A DNA stretch of 64,000 bases from Arthrobacter_H sp030452125 (GTDB lineage: Bacteria > Actinomycetota > Actinomycetes > Actinomycetales > Micrococcaceae). This document shows, piece after piece, positions 52,194-60,047 of this stretch. The stretch is from assembly GCA_052379645.1 (NCBI GenBank), contig JBQSYU010000002.1; one strand, written 5' to 3'. The notes under the pieces are model-generated. The model did no database searches. It was not told the origin of the DNA and was given only the letters and a program-made list of their open reading frames with translations. The first letter of the stretch is position 1; the number at the start of each line of letters is the position of its first letter. A program made the translations under genes and the position numbers.

Positions 52194-52839
52194 ATGACTG
52201 AGACTTTGCCCCAGCCCGTCGTTGCCTGGTCCCGCCCCGAATCCGAGCGGGAGGGCACCCCCCCTGCTGGTCCTGTTCCATGGCTACCTTTCCCATGAGA
52301 AGGACCTGATCGGCCTGGCCCCGATGCTGCCGGAGGAATTCACCCTGGCCTCGGTGCGTGCCCCCTACGCCATGGGCCCGGGCTACACCTGGTTCCCGCT
52401 GATGGAGGACCTGGACTACTCGCTGGAGAAGGTCGTGGAGTCGGTGCAGCAGGTGTGGGCCTGGCTGGAGGAGGTGAAGGAACAGCACGCATCGGTGACG
52501 CTCCTGGGCTTCTCCATGGGGATGGCCGTGGCGACCTCGGTCCTGCGCCACCGACCGGAGGAGATCGACGCCGTCGTCGGACTGTCGGGATTCGCGATCC
52601 AGGCCGCCGGACACGAATTCTTCAACGACCAGGCCACGAAGGCGGCCCGGACGCCGATGTTCTGGGGACGCGGACAAGCCGACCCGGTGATCACCGAGGA
52701 GAAGATCGATTTCACCCTGGACTGGGCCGGGGAACACACCGACCTGACCAAGATGCTCTATGCCGGAATGGGCCACAGCGTATCGGAACCGGAAATGAAG
52801 CATGTGGGCGAGTTCCTGCGCCACCACGTGCTGGACTAG
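52194..52839 (+). pseudogene. Alpha/beta hydrolase (phospholipase/carboxylesterase type) with a one-base frameshift
   Basis: The reading frame from ATG 52194 gives M-T-E-T-L-P-Q-P-V-V-A-W-S-R and breaks at a run of seven C (52258-52264). Downstream, another frame continues P-L-L-V-L-F-H-G-Y, the oxyanion strand of the fold, then the nucleophile elbow G-F-S-M-G and a C-terminal G-M-G-H. Six C would restore one ~214-residue protein of the YpfH/acyl-protein-thioesterase type. TTCAAT ends 6 nt before the ATG, supporting that start. A TTG at 52222 could start the 3' part but would add unrelated residues. Sequencing error or real lesion are both possible. Confidence 0.8.
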
Positions 52840-52857
52840 GACCCGGCGGAGTCGCGC

Positions 52858-53085
52858 CTACTCGGAGGTGACGATCACCGACTCGTCGGCCAGGGCGATC
52901 ACATCGTCGATCTTCAACTGCCGGCCCCGGCGGGTCTCGATCTCACCGTTGACCTGAACCATCCCGTTTTCGATGAGCTCCTTGGCATGGAAACCGTCCT
53001 CGGCCAGGCTCGCCAGCTTCAGTAGCTGCCCCAAACGGATCGAATCGTCGCGGATGCTGATGGGCCGGGGCTGTTCTGCTGTCAT
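52858..53085 (-). CDS. Small S4-domain RNA-binding protein
   Basis: A 75-residue protein consisting of one S4 domain (YbcJ/YaaA-like): I-R-L-G-Q-L-L-K-L-A, G-x-x-A-K-x-L-I, G-x-V-x-V-N-G and R-G-R-Q-L. These domains bind structured RNA on the ribosome or rRNA. ATG 53085 is chosen over a longer frame because CAAGAT on the - strand ends 6 nt upstream and the S4 core begins soon after. Its neighbours give no further clue. Confidence 0.85.
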   Translation of the reverse strand: MTAEQPRPISIRDDSIRLGQLLKLASLAEDGFHAKELIENGMVQVNGEIETRRGRQLKIDDVIALADESVIVTSE

Positions 53086-53091
53086 GAGACC

Positions 53092-53097
53092 ATCTTG
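53092..53097 (-). promoter_or_regulatory. -10 hexamer for a leaderless transcript of the S4 gene
   Basis: CAAGAT on the - strand ends 6 nt before ATG 53085. The same hexamer and spacing occur before ligA. Confidence 0.45.
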
Positions 53098-53130
53098 CGT
53101 CACGAGCAGGTCCGGCCGCCACCGCGGCGA

Positions 53131-53136
53131 TAGCAT
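53131..53136 (+). promoter_or_regulatory. -10 hexamer for the DMT transporter gene
   Basis: TAGCAT ends 8 nt before ATG 53145 with no ribosome-binding site between, consistent with a leaderless or near-leaderless start. Confidence 0.4.
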
Positions 53137-53144
53137 GTCCAACG

Positions 53145-54143
53145 ATGACCCCAGTGATTGCTCCGCGGGCGAAGGCCCGGCACCTTCCGTTATGGGCCGG
53201 TCTGGTCCTGGCCATCATCGGGGGACTGATGATGCCCATCCAGGGCCGGATCAACGGCGGGCTCGCTGAACGGATGGGGGACCCGAACGCCGCGGCGGCC
53301 ATCAGCTTCGCCGGCGGGACCGTGGTCATGATGCTGGCCTCGGTCCTGCTGCCGCGGGGGCGGGCCGGACTGGTGGCCATGCGCCGGGCCGTGGCCGGAC
53401 GAGAATTCCCACGCTGGTACCTGCTGGCGGGGATCAGCGGCGGCTACATCGTCTTCGGACAGAGCCACGCGGTGCCCCTGATCGGCGTCGCACTGTTCAC
53501 CGTGGCCATCGTGACCGGACAGACCATGAGCGGGCTGATGGTCGACCGGGTCGGATTCGGCCCCGGGGGCAAACGCTTCATCACCGCCCGGCGGATGGCC
53601 GGGGCCGTACTGATGATCATCGCCGTACTGTGGGCGGTATCGCCCCGGCTGGAATCCTCCGCCGACGGGCTCTCCTGGCTGGTGCCGGTGCTCCTGCCGT
53701 TCACCGCAGGGCTGTTCATGGGGTTCCAGCAGGCCATGAACGGGACCCAGACCGCCGCCTACGGCACCCCCATCACCGCCACCCTGGTCAATTTCCTCGT
53801 CGGGGGAACCGCCCTGTTCATCCTGTGGGGCCTCAGCTCCCTCGGGGGTGAACACCAGCTGTCCTTCCCCGCCGAATGGTGGCTCTACACCGGAGGGGTC
53901 TTCGGCTGCGTGTTCATCGCCATCGGCGCCCTGCTGGTCAAATCCCTGGGCGTGCTGATCTCCGGATTATGCATGATCGCCGGACAACTCGTCGGCTCGC
54001 TGGCCATCGACCTGATCCTGCCGGCCCCGGGCACCGTCATCGCCGTGGCGACGTTGCTGGGCACCCTGCTGACCCTGGCCGCCGTCGTCCTGGCCAGCGT
54101 CCCGGCCGGACGGCTGGCCCGGCCCACGCGGGGGCGCCGGTAG
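53145..54143 (+). CDS. DMT-superfamily transporter (YdcZ/DUF606 type)
   Basis: Ten-helix inner-membrane protein of 332 residues built from two similar halves, each starting with the YdcZ pattern (first half P-I-Q-G-R-I-N-G; second half G-F-Q-Q-A-M-N-G). Such two-domain proteins are proposed small-molecule exporters; the substrate is unknown. It is divergent from the S4 gene with 59 bp between starts. Confidence 0.87.
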   Translation: MTPVIAPRAKARHLPLWAGLVLAIIGGLMMPIQGRINGGLAERMGDPNAAAAISFAGGTVVMMLASVLLPRGRAGLVAMRRAVAGREFPRWYLLAGISGGYIVFGQSHAVPLIGVALFTVAIVTGQTMSGLMVDRVGFGPGGKRFITARRMAGAVLMIIAVLWAVSPRLESSADGLSWLVPVLLPFTAGLFMGFQQAMNGTQTAAYGTPITATLVNFLVGGTALFILWGLSSLGGEHQLSFPAEWWLYTGGVFGCVFIAIGALLVKSLGVLISGLCMIAGQLVGSLAIDLILPAPGTVIAVATLLGTLLTLAAVVLASVPAGRLARPTRGRR

Positions 54144-54246
54144 GTGAAATTGCCTGCGGACACGGCGATCACGTTAGGCTTGGCCGATATTGTTACCCCG
54201 CTACGGACCGCAACCAGCGGCCTCGTAAACCATTGGAGTTGAATTC

Positions 54247-55632
54247 ATGGCGCCCCAGTCCCCGCTCGATCAGGTCATCTCCCTCGCCAAACGGCGCGGC
54301 TTCGTCTTCCAGGCCGGTGAGATCTACGGTGGATCCCGCTCCGCCTGGGACTACGGCCCGCTGGGGACCGAACTGAAGGAAAACATCAAGCGCGAGTGGT
54401 GGCAGTCCTTCGTGCGCGGCCGCGACGACATGGTCGGCCTGGACTCCTCGGTCATCCTGCCCAAGGCGGTCTGGGAGGCCTCGGGGCATGTGGCGACCTT
54501 CACCGACCCGCTGGTCGAGTGCACCAGCTGCCATCGACGCCACCGCGAAGACCACCTCATCGAGGCCTTCACCGCCAAGAAGAAGCGCGACCCGGTCGAT
54601 GGCATGTCGGAGATCGCCTGCCCGGATTGCGGGAACAAGGGCGGCTGGACCGAACCGCAGCTCTTCTCCGGCCTGGTCAAGACCTACCTCGGCCCGGTGG
54701 ACAACGAAGCCGGGCTGACCTTCCTGCGCCCCGAAACCGCCCAGGGCATCTTCGTGAACTTCAACAACGTGCTCACCACCTCGCGCAAGAAGCCCCCGTT
54801 CGGCATCGGCCAGATCGGTAAGGCCTTCCGCAACGAGATCACCCCGGGCAACTTCATCTTCCGCACCCGCGAATTCGAGCAGATGGAGATCGAGTTCTTC
54901 ACCGCCCCCGAAGACGCCGGGCACTGGTACCGGGAATGGATCGACGCCTGCTGGGCCTGGTTCCTGGATCTGGGCATCAACCCGGAGAACATGCGCCAGT
55001 ACGACGTTCCCGACGGGGAACGCGCCCACTACTCGGCGGGTACCGTCGATTTCGAGTACCGCTTCGGTTTCAAGGGCTCCGAATGGGGCGAGCTGATGGG
55101 GGTGGCCAACCGGACCGATTACGACCTGGGGGCCCACACCGCAGGCTCGGGCACCGAACTGAGCTACTTCGACCAGGCCACCGGCGAGCGGTTCACCCCC
55201 TACGTCATCGAGCCCTCCTTCGGCTTGACCCGCGCGATGATGGCATTCCTGGTGGATGCCTACACCGAGGACGAGGCCCCGAACTCCAAGGGTGGCGTCG
55301 ATAAGCGCACCGTGCTCAAGCTGGACCCGCGGCTGGCCCCGGTGAAGGCCGCGGTGCTGCCGTTGAGCCGCAACGAGGAACTCACCCCCAAAGCCAAGGA
55401 ACTGGCCGCCGAGCTGCGCAAGCACTGGAACGTGGACTTCGACGATTCCGGGGCCATCGGCCGCCGCTACCGTCGCCAGGATGAGATCGGCACCCCGTTC
55501 TGCATCACCGTGGACTTCGACACGCTCGAGGACCACGCGGTGACCATCCGTGAACGCGACACCATGAACCAGGAACGAGTGGCCCTGGACCAGGTGAAGT
55601 CCTACCTGGCCACGCGTCTACTCGGCGCCTGA
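54247..55632 (+). CDS. glyS: Glycyl-tRNA synthetase (single-chain, alpha2 type)
   Basis: Class II synthetase of 461 residues that charges tRNA(Gly). Visible features are the start D-Q-V-I-S-L-A-K-R-R-G-F-V-F, motif 1-2 elements with F-L-R-P-E-T-A-Q-G and F-R-N-E-I-T-P, motif 3 with E-P-S-F-G-L-T-R, and an anticodon-binding C-terminus (~350-461). C-x-x-C pairs around residues 94-124 may bind zinc. ATG 54247 follows TTGGAG. The 103-bp upstream region has TAGGCT near 54174 as a possible -10. A GC hairpin follows the gene. Confidence 0.97.
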   Translation: MAPQSPLDQVISLAKRRGFVFQAGEIYGGSRSAWDYGPLGTELKENIKREWWQSFVRGRDDMVGLDSSVILPKAVWEASGHVATFTDPLVECTSCHRRHREDHLIEAFTAKKKRDPVDGMSEIACPDCGNKGGWTEPQLFSGLVKTYLGPVDNEAGLTFLRPETAQGIFVNFNNVLTTSRKKPPFGIGQIGKAFRNEITPGNFIFRTREFEQMEIEFFTAPEDAGHWYREWIDACWAWFLDLGINPENMRQYDVPDGERAHYSAGTVDFEYRFGFKGSEWGELMGVANRTDYDLGAHTAGSGTELSYFDQATGERFTPYVIEPSFGLTRAMMAFLVDAYTEDEAPNSKGGVDKRTVLKLDPRLAPVKAAVLPLSRNEELTPKAKELAAELRKHWNVDFDDSGAIGRRYRRQDEIGTPFCITVDFDTLEDHAVTIRERDTMNQERVALDQVKSYLATRLLGA

Positions 55633-55639
55633 GCCCCCA

Positions 55640-55669
55640 CGGGCCGGCCACCCCACGGTGGCCGGCCCG
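55640..55669 (+). terminator. GC hairpin after glyS
   Basis: Perfect 13-bp arms (55640-55652 and 55657-55669) around a 4-nt loop, 7 bp after the glyS stop and 38 bp before the next start. Confidence 0.8.
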
Positions 55670-55707
55670 CAGTCGTTTCACCACCTCCAACTCGCATCAG
55701 GAGCATC

Positions 55708-56619
55708 ATGAGCAACCTCACCTACCGGCCGTGGCAAGAAGGCGACGACCTGGCCCTCCTGGAGATCCTCGGGGATCCATCCACACCACAGGCCCATATC
55801 GACCGCACGATGCTCCGTGCCGATGGTGATGACCCGTGGGCCCGCACGCTCGTCGCCGTCGACGAGGGCGTCCCGGTCGGCGCCGGCACGCTGTTCGAGT
55901 CCTCGCTGCACCCCGACCGGCTGTGGTTCTTCGTGGAGGTCGCCCCGGGCCTGCGCCGCCAGGGGGTCGCCACCGAACTGCTGCGGCGGCTGCGCGAATT
56001 CCCGGCCCCGTCGGGGGTCACCGCACTGAAGTCCAGGTACACGGTCGAAGGCGCCGAAGGTGAAGCAGCGGCCGCCTTCACGGTCTCCCTCGGCCAGGAA
56101 CAGATCCAGAGGTCCCGCGGGGTCGTCGTGGAACCGGACTCCTTGCGCCTGCCGGTCTTCGAGGACGAAGGACTGACCCTGGAGGAGGCCGCCACCGGGT
56201 CGGTGGAGCTCTCCCAGGTGGTCGCGGACTTCTACAACGCGGTCCACGAGTGGGACCGGGCGCAGATGACCCTGGGCCGTGCCCAGACCATGCTGCTCAA
56301 CGAGGCCACCGGGGCCAAGGGCGCCATCGTGCTGCGCGACAAGCCCAAGGAATCCGGCGGCAAGATCCTCTCCTTCGCGATCAGCTACGAGCCCGACCGC
56401 GTCGACGCCCCGGCCGATGTGCTCATGGGCTGGGACCCCTCCCTTTCCGACTCCGAGGCCCGTGAGGCGGTCCGCGGTCTGCTGGCCATGCTGGCCCACC
56501 AGTACCCGGTCAAGCTCGAAGTCGACGACGCCATGGCCCCGCTCGCGGATCTGACCGATGAACTGATCACCGCCGGATCGGCGACCGTGGTGACCACGAC
56601 GATCATCGTCGCCAACTAA
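55708..56619 (+). CDS. GNAT acetyltransferase, probable two-domain
   Basis: A 303-residue protein. The first half (~5-150) has a clear acetyl-CoA site: F-F-V-E-V-A-P followed by R-R-Q-G-V-A-T-E-L-L. The second half (~180-300) shows a weaker GNAT outline with T-M-L-L-N-E-A. Tandem GNATs occur in mycothiol synthase (MshD) and relatives, but MshD-specific residues were not recognised. ATG 55708 follows AGGAG. Confidence 0.8.
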   Translation: MSNLTYRPWQEGDDLALLEILGDPSTPQAHIDRTMLRADGDDPWARTLVAVDEGVPVGAGTLFESSLHPDRLWFFVEVAPGLRRQGVATELLRRLREFPAPSGVTALKSRYTVEGAEGEAAAAFTVSLGQEQIQRSRGVVVEPDSLRLPVFEDEGLTLEEAATGSVELSQVVADFYNAVHEWDRAQMTLGRAQTMLLNEATGAKGAIVLRDKPKESGGKILSFAISYEPDRVDAPADVLMGWDPSLSDSEAREAVRGLLAMLAHQYPVKLEVDDAMAPLADLTDELITAGSATVVTTTIIVAN

Positions 56620-56696
56620 TGCACCCAGGCCGCCGGGGAGGGCCCTTCCCGGCGGCGGCATTCGGAGGATCGGCCCGTTCTTGACACAATGGGGTC

Positions 56697-57881
56697 GTGA
56701 GCGTGATTACCCCCGATACCCCGACCCCGCCCCAACTGATGCTGCCCCCGCTGCAACTGGGCCATCTCACGGTGGACACCCCCGTCGTCCTGGCCCCGAT
56801 GGCCGGCATCACCAATGCCGCCTTCCGGCGCCTGTGCCGGGAGTACGGCGGCGGGTTGTTCGTCTCCGAGATGGTGACCTCCCGCGCGCTGGTCGAACGC
56901 AATGAACAGTCGTTGCGGATCATCTCCCACGATGACGACGAAGGCATCCGCTCGGTCCAACTCTACGGGGTGGACCCGGCCACCGTCGGCGCCGCGGTGC
57001 GGCTGATCGTCGAGGAGGACCGCGCGGACCACATCGACCTGAACTTCGGCTGCCCGGTCCCCAAGGTCACCCGGCGCGGTGGGGGAGCGGCCCTGCCGTG
57101 GAAGACGGATCTGTTCACCTCCATCATCCAAGCCGCCACCCGCGAAGCAGCCCGCGGGGACGTCCCGCTGACCATCAAGATGCGCAAGGGCATCGACGAG
57201 GACCACCTGACGTTCATCGAGGCCGGGAAAATCGCCCGTGATGCCGGCGTCGCCGCCGTGGCCCTGCACGGGCGCACGGCGGGCCAGCATTATTCCGGGA
57301 AGGCCGACTGGGACGCGATCGCCGAACTGCGCAACGCCCTGCCCGATATCCCCGTGCTAGGCAACGGGGACATCTGGAGCGCGGAGGACGCCGTCGCCGT
57401 GGTCGAGCAGACCGGGGTCGACGGCATCGTCGTGGGCCGTGGCTGCCAGGGCCGGCCCTGGCTCTTCGGGGACCTTCAGGCCGCCTTCGAGGGATCCGAT
57501 CGCCGGTTCCGTCCCGGGCTGGCCGAGGTGGCCACCAGCTTCCAACGCCACGCCGAACTGCTGGTCGAGTACTTCGAGGACGAGGGCAAGGCGCTTCGGG
57601 ACATCCGCAAACACGTGGCCTGGTACTTCAAGGGCTACGCGGTCGGCGGGGACCTGCGGGCGGCCCTGGCCGCCGTGGAGACGTTGGACTCGCTGGCCGA
57701 GTTGCTCGCTGAACTCGATGCCGACGTGCCCTACCCCGGGGGCGGCGCCGAAGGCCCCCGCGGCCGGGCGGGATCGCCGAAACGCACGCATCTGCCCGAC
57801 GGGTGGCTGGACAGCAGGTCCATGGACGAGGAGCACCGTGCGATGATCTCCGCCGCCGAACTGGACGTGTCAGGTGGTTGA
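56697..57881 (+). CDS. dusB: tRNA-dihydrouridine synthase, DusB family
   Basis: FMN enzyme (394 residues) that reduces uridines in the tRNA D-loop with NADPH. The TIM barrel starts V-V-L-A-P-M-A-G-I-T-N-A-A-F-R and carries the catalytic C119 in N-F-G-C-P-V-P-K-V. H-G-R-T and G-N-G-D-I bind FMN. A C-terminal helical domain (~270-394) contacts tRNA. The GTG start has no ribosome-binding site; CACAAT ends 6 nt before it. The stop overlaps the dgt start by 8 bases. Confidence 0.93.
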   Translation: MSVITPDTPTPPQLMLPPLQLGHLTVDTPVVLAPMAGITNAAFRRLCREYGGGLFVSEMVTSRALVERNEQSLRIISHDDDEGIRSVQLYGVDPATVGAAVRLIVEEDRADHIDLNFGCPVPKVTRRGGGAALPWKTDLFTSIIQAATREAARGDVPLTIKMRKGIDEDHLTFIEAGKIARDAGVAAVALHGRTAGQHYSGKADWDAIAELRNALPDIPVLGNGDIWSAEDAVAVVEQTGVDGIVVGRGCQGRPWLFGDLQAAFEGSDRRFRPGLAEVATSFQRHAELLVEYFEDEGKALRDIRKHVAWYFKGYAVGGDLRAALAAVETLDSLAELLAELDADVPYPGGGAEGPRGRAGSPKRTHLPDGWLDSRSMDEEHRAMISAAELDVSGG

Positions 57882-59193
57882 GCGGCAGACCCGCCGCAGC
57901 CCGGCCGGCTACACGCCCTTCGACGAGGAACGCTGGGTCGGCGAACCGGAGAAGCTCGCTTACCGCACCAGCTTCGAACGCGACCGGGCCCGCGTCCTGC
58001 ACTCCTCGGCACTGCGCCGGCTGGGGGCCAAGACCCAGGTCGTGGCCCCCATGTCCGATGATTTCGTGCGCACCCGGCTCACGCATTCGCTCGAAGTCGC
58101 CCAGGTCGGCCGCGAACTCGGGGCCACCCTGGGCTGCGACCCCGACGTCGTGGACACCGCCTGCCTTTCCCACGACCTGGGGCATCCGCCCTTCGGCCAC
58201 AACGGCGAGAAGGCCCTGAACCAACTGGCCGCCGGCATCGGCGGATTCGAAGGCAACGCCCAGACCCTGCGGCTGTTGACCCGGTTGGAAACCAAGAAGT
58301 TCCGTGATGACGGCGAACCCGCAGGTCTGAACCTGACCCGTGCCACCCTCGACGCCGCCTGCAAATATCCGTGGCGGCGGAGCGAGGCCCCCATCGTCAA
58401 CGGCCGGCAGACCGGAAAATTCGGTGTCTACGAAGATGACCTGCCCGTCTTCGACTGGCTGCGCTCGGGGCACGACGGCGGTGCCACCGTGTCCCCGGAG
58501 CCGCGGCAGAAATGCGTGGAGGCCCAGGTCATGGATCTGGCCGACGACATCTCCTATTCGGTCCACGATGTGGAGGACGCGATCGTGGCCGGCCGTTTCC
58601 AGTTGCGGTGGATCCGTGATGCGGACCAGCGGGCGCGGGTCATCGACTGCACCCAACGCTGGTATCTGCCCGAGGTCGATACCGCGACCATCGACGGCGC
58701 CCTGGCCCGGCTGGAGGCCACCGGTGAATGGGTCGAGCACTACGACCAGTCCCGCAAGGGCGCAGCCGCATTGAAGGACATGACCAGCCAGTTCATCGGC
58801 AGGTTCTGCCAGTCGGCCTTCGACGCCACCCGGGCGGTCTATGGGCCGACCCGGCTGACCCGGTTCAACGGCCACCTCATCATCCCCGAGGAAACCGATC
58901 ACGAGATCGCCGCGATGAAGGGGCTCGCCGCCGCCTACGTGATGACCAGCCAGGAACGCCAGCCCATCTACCAGCGCCAGCTCGAGGTGCTGGGTGAACT
59001 GGTCGGGTTGCTGGAGGACACCGGGGACCGTTATCTCGAACCGCTCTTCGCCGAGGACTGGGCCAGCGCCACCGACGATGCCGGCCGGCTGCGGGCGGTC
59101 ATCGACCAGGTCGCGAGCCTGACGGACTCCTCCGCCAAGGAATGGCACGCCACCCTGGTGCAGGGCCATTCCTTCAGCCTCGAGCTCTTCTAG
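57874..59193 (+). CDS. dgt: Deoxyguanosinetriphosphate triphosphohydrolase-like protein
   Basis: HD-superfamily dNTPase (439 residues) that cleaves dNTPs to nucleoside and triphosphate and helps balance dNTP pools. The HD metal site is H71 in L-T-H-S-L-E-V, H100-D101 in S-H-D-L-G-H-P-P-F-G-H and a later Asp in Y-S-V-H-D-V-E-D. GTG 57874 lies within the end of dusB, so the two genes are coupled. The stop overlaps the dhbB stop on the opposite strand by 4 bases. Confidence 0.92.
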   Translation: MVERQTRRSPAGYTPFDEERWVGEPEKLAYRTSFERDRARVLHSSALRRLGAKTQVVAPMSDDFVRTRLTHSLEVAQVGRELGATLGCDPDVVDTACLSHDLGHPPFGHNGEKALNQLAAGIGGFEGNAQTLRLLTRLETKKFRDDGEPAGLNLTRATLDAACKYPWRRSEAPIVNGRQTGKFGVYEDDLPVFDWLRSGHDGGATVSPEPRQKCVEAQVMDLADDISYSVHDVEDAIVAGRFQLRWIRDADQRARVIDCTQRWYLPEVDTATIDGALARLEATGEWVEHYDQSRKGAAALKDMTSQFIGRFCQSAFDATRAVYGPTRLTRFNGHLIIPEETDHEIAAMKGLAAAYVMTSQERQPIYQRQLEVLGELVGLLEDTGDRYLEPLFAEDWASATDDAGRLRAVIDQVASLTDSSAKEWHATLVQGHSFSLELF

Positions 59194-60047
59194 ACCTCCT
59201 TCAGCCAGCCCGAGACCGGTCCGCCCTGGACCAGACGTTCCAGGGGGACGTCCAGGCCCTGCTTCTTGAGCTTCATGACCAACTGGATGAACCGCACCGA
59301 GTCCAGACCCAGATCGGCCAGATCGGAGTCGGCAGTGATCTCCGCGGCGGGAATGCCCAGCAGGGCTGCGGACTCGCGGATCACGGTCTGCAGCTTCCAC
59401 TGGCCGCCGAGGTGCTGCATCGTCGTCACGACGCCGCAGCGTGCCGAAACCCATTCCAACGCCCGGGCGTGGTCCTCGGCGGTGAAATCCGCTACGGCAT
59501 CGGCGACGATGAAGGACTGGACATCTGACATGAATCCCTCCAGGGCCGTGGCCAAGCAGCCGATGAAGGCATAGACCCCGGTGATGACCAACTGGTCGCG
59601 CCCTTCCGCGCGCAGGCGTTCCAGCAGATCGGTGCGCTGGAAAGCGCTGTAGCGCCATTTGCGCATTACTTCGGAAGCGTCCGCGGGAGTCAGGGACCCC
59701 ACGATCCCGGTATCCGCGGTGCGAGGGCCGTAGCCCCAGAAATCGGTCAGAAGGGCACGTTCGTCGGGATCCTGGTCGCCGGGCTGGGCACTGTAAACCA
59801 CCGGAATACCCAGTAGGCGTGCCTGGGCGATGAGCTCGGCGATGTTCCCCAGAACGGTGTCCATCGGTTCGGCGTCAGCAGCATACTTATCCACGAAGTG
59901 GTTCTGCATGTCGTGAACGAGGAGGATGCTGCGCTCCGGGCAGGAGATCCAATCGCCTACCCGGTTCACCCCGTCCCAGCGCGGCAAGTCGTAGCGAAGC
60001 GCCTCGGGGATTTCGAGGTTCGTCGTGTCCATGGTGTTGGTGCTCAT
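59190..60047 (-). CDS. dhbB: Isochorismatase with C-terminal aryl-carrier domain
   Basis: Bifunctional siderophore enzyme of the EntB/DhbB type, 285 residues. The N-terminal isochorismatase (~30-205) turns isochorismate into 2,3-dihydro-2,3-dihydroxybenzoate, with the L-L-V-H-D-M-Q-N-H-F-V Asp and K-W-R-Y-S-A-F Lys. The C-terminal carrier domain (~215-285) has S250 in L-G-L-D-S-V-R-F for phosphopantetheine and accepts activated 2,3-dihydroxybenzoate. In E. coli EntB the loop reads G-V-Y-A-H-I-G-C; here the His is F161. It is the last gene of dhbC-dhbE-dhbB with 4-base overlaps. Confidence 0.95.
   Translation of the reverse strand: MSTNTMDTTNLEIPEALRYDLPRWDGVNRVGDWISCPERSILLVHDMQNHFVDKYAADAEPMDTVLGNIAELIAQARLLGIPVVYSAQPGDQDPDERALLTDFWGYGPRTADTGIVGSLTPADASEVMRKWRYSAFQRTDLLERLRAEGRDQLVITGVYAFIGCLATALEGFMSDVQSFIVADAVADFTAEDHARALEWVSARCGVVTTMQHLGGQWKLQTVIRESAALLGIPAAEITADSDLADLGLDSVRFIQLVMKLKKQGLDVPLERLVQGGPVSGWLKEV

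Noticed and set aside
56681..56686. TTGACA before dusB as a -35 element
   Set aside because: It is only 10 bp from the GTG start, too close to serve as -35; CACAAT next to it fits better as a -10.
57628..59658. 676-codon - strand frame opposite dgt
   Set aside because: Antisense shadow; it also overlaps dhbB in a different frame.
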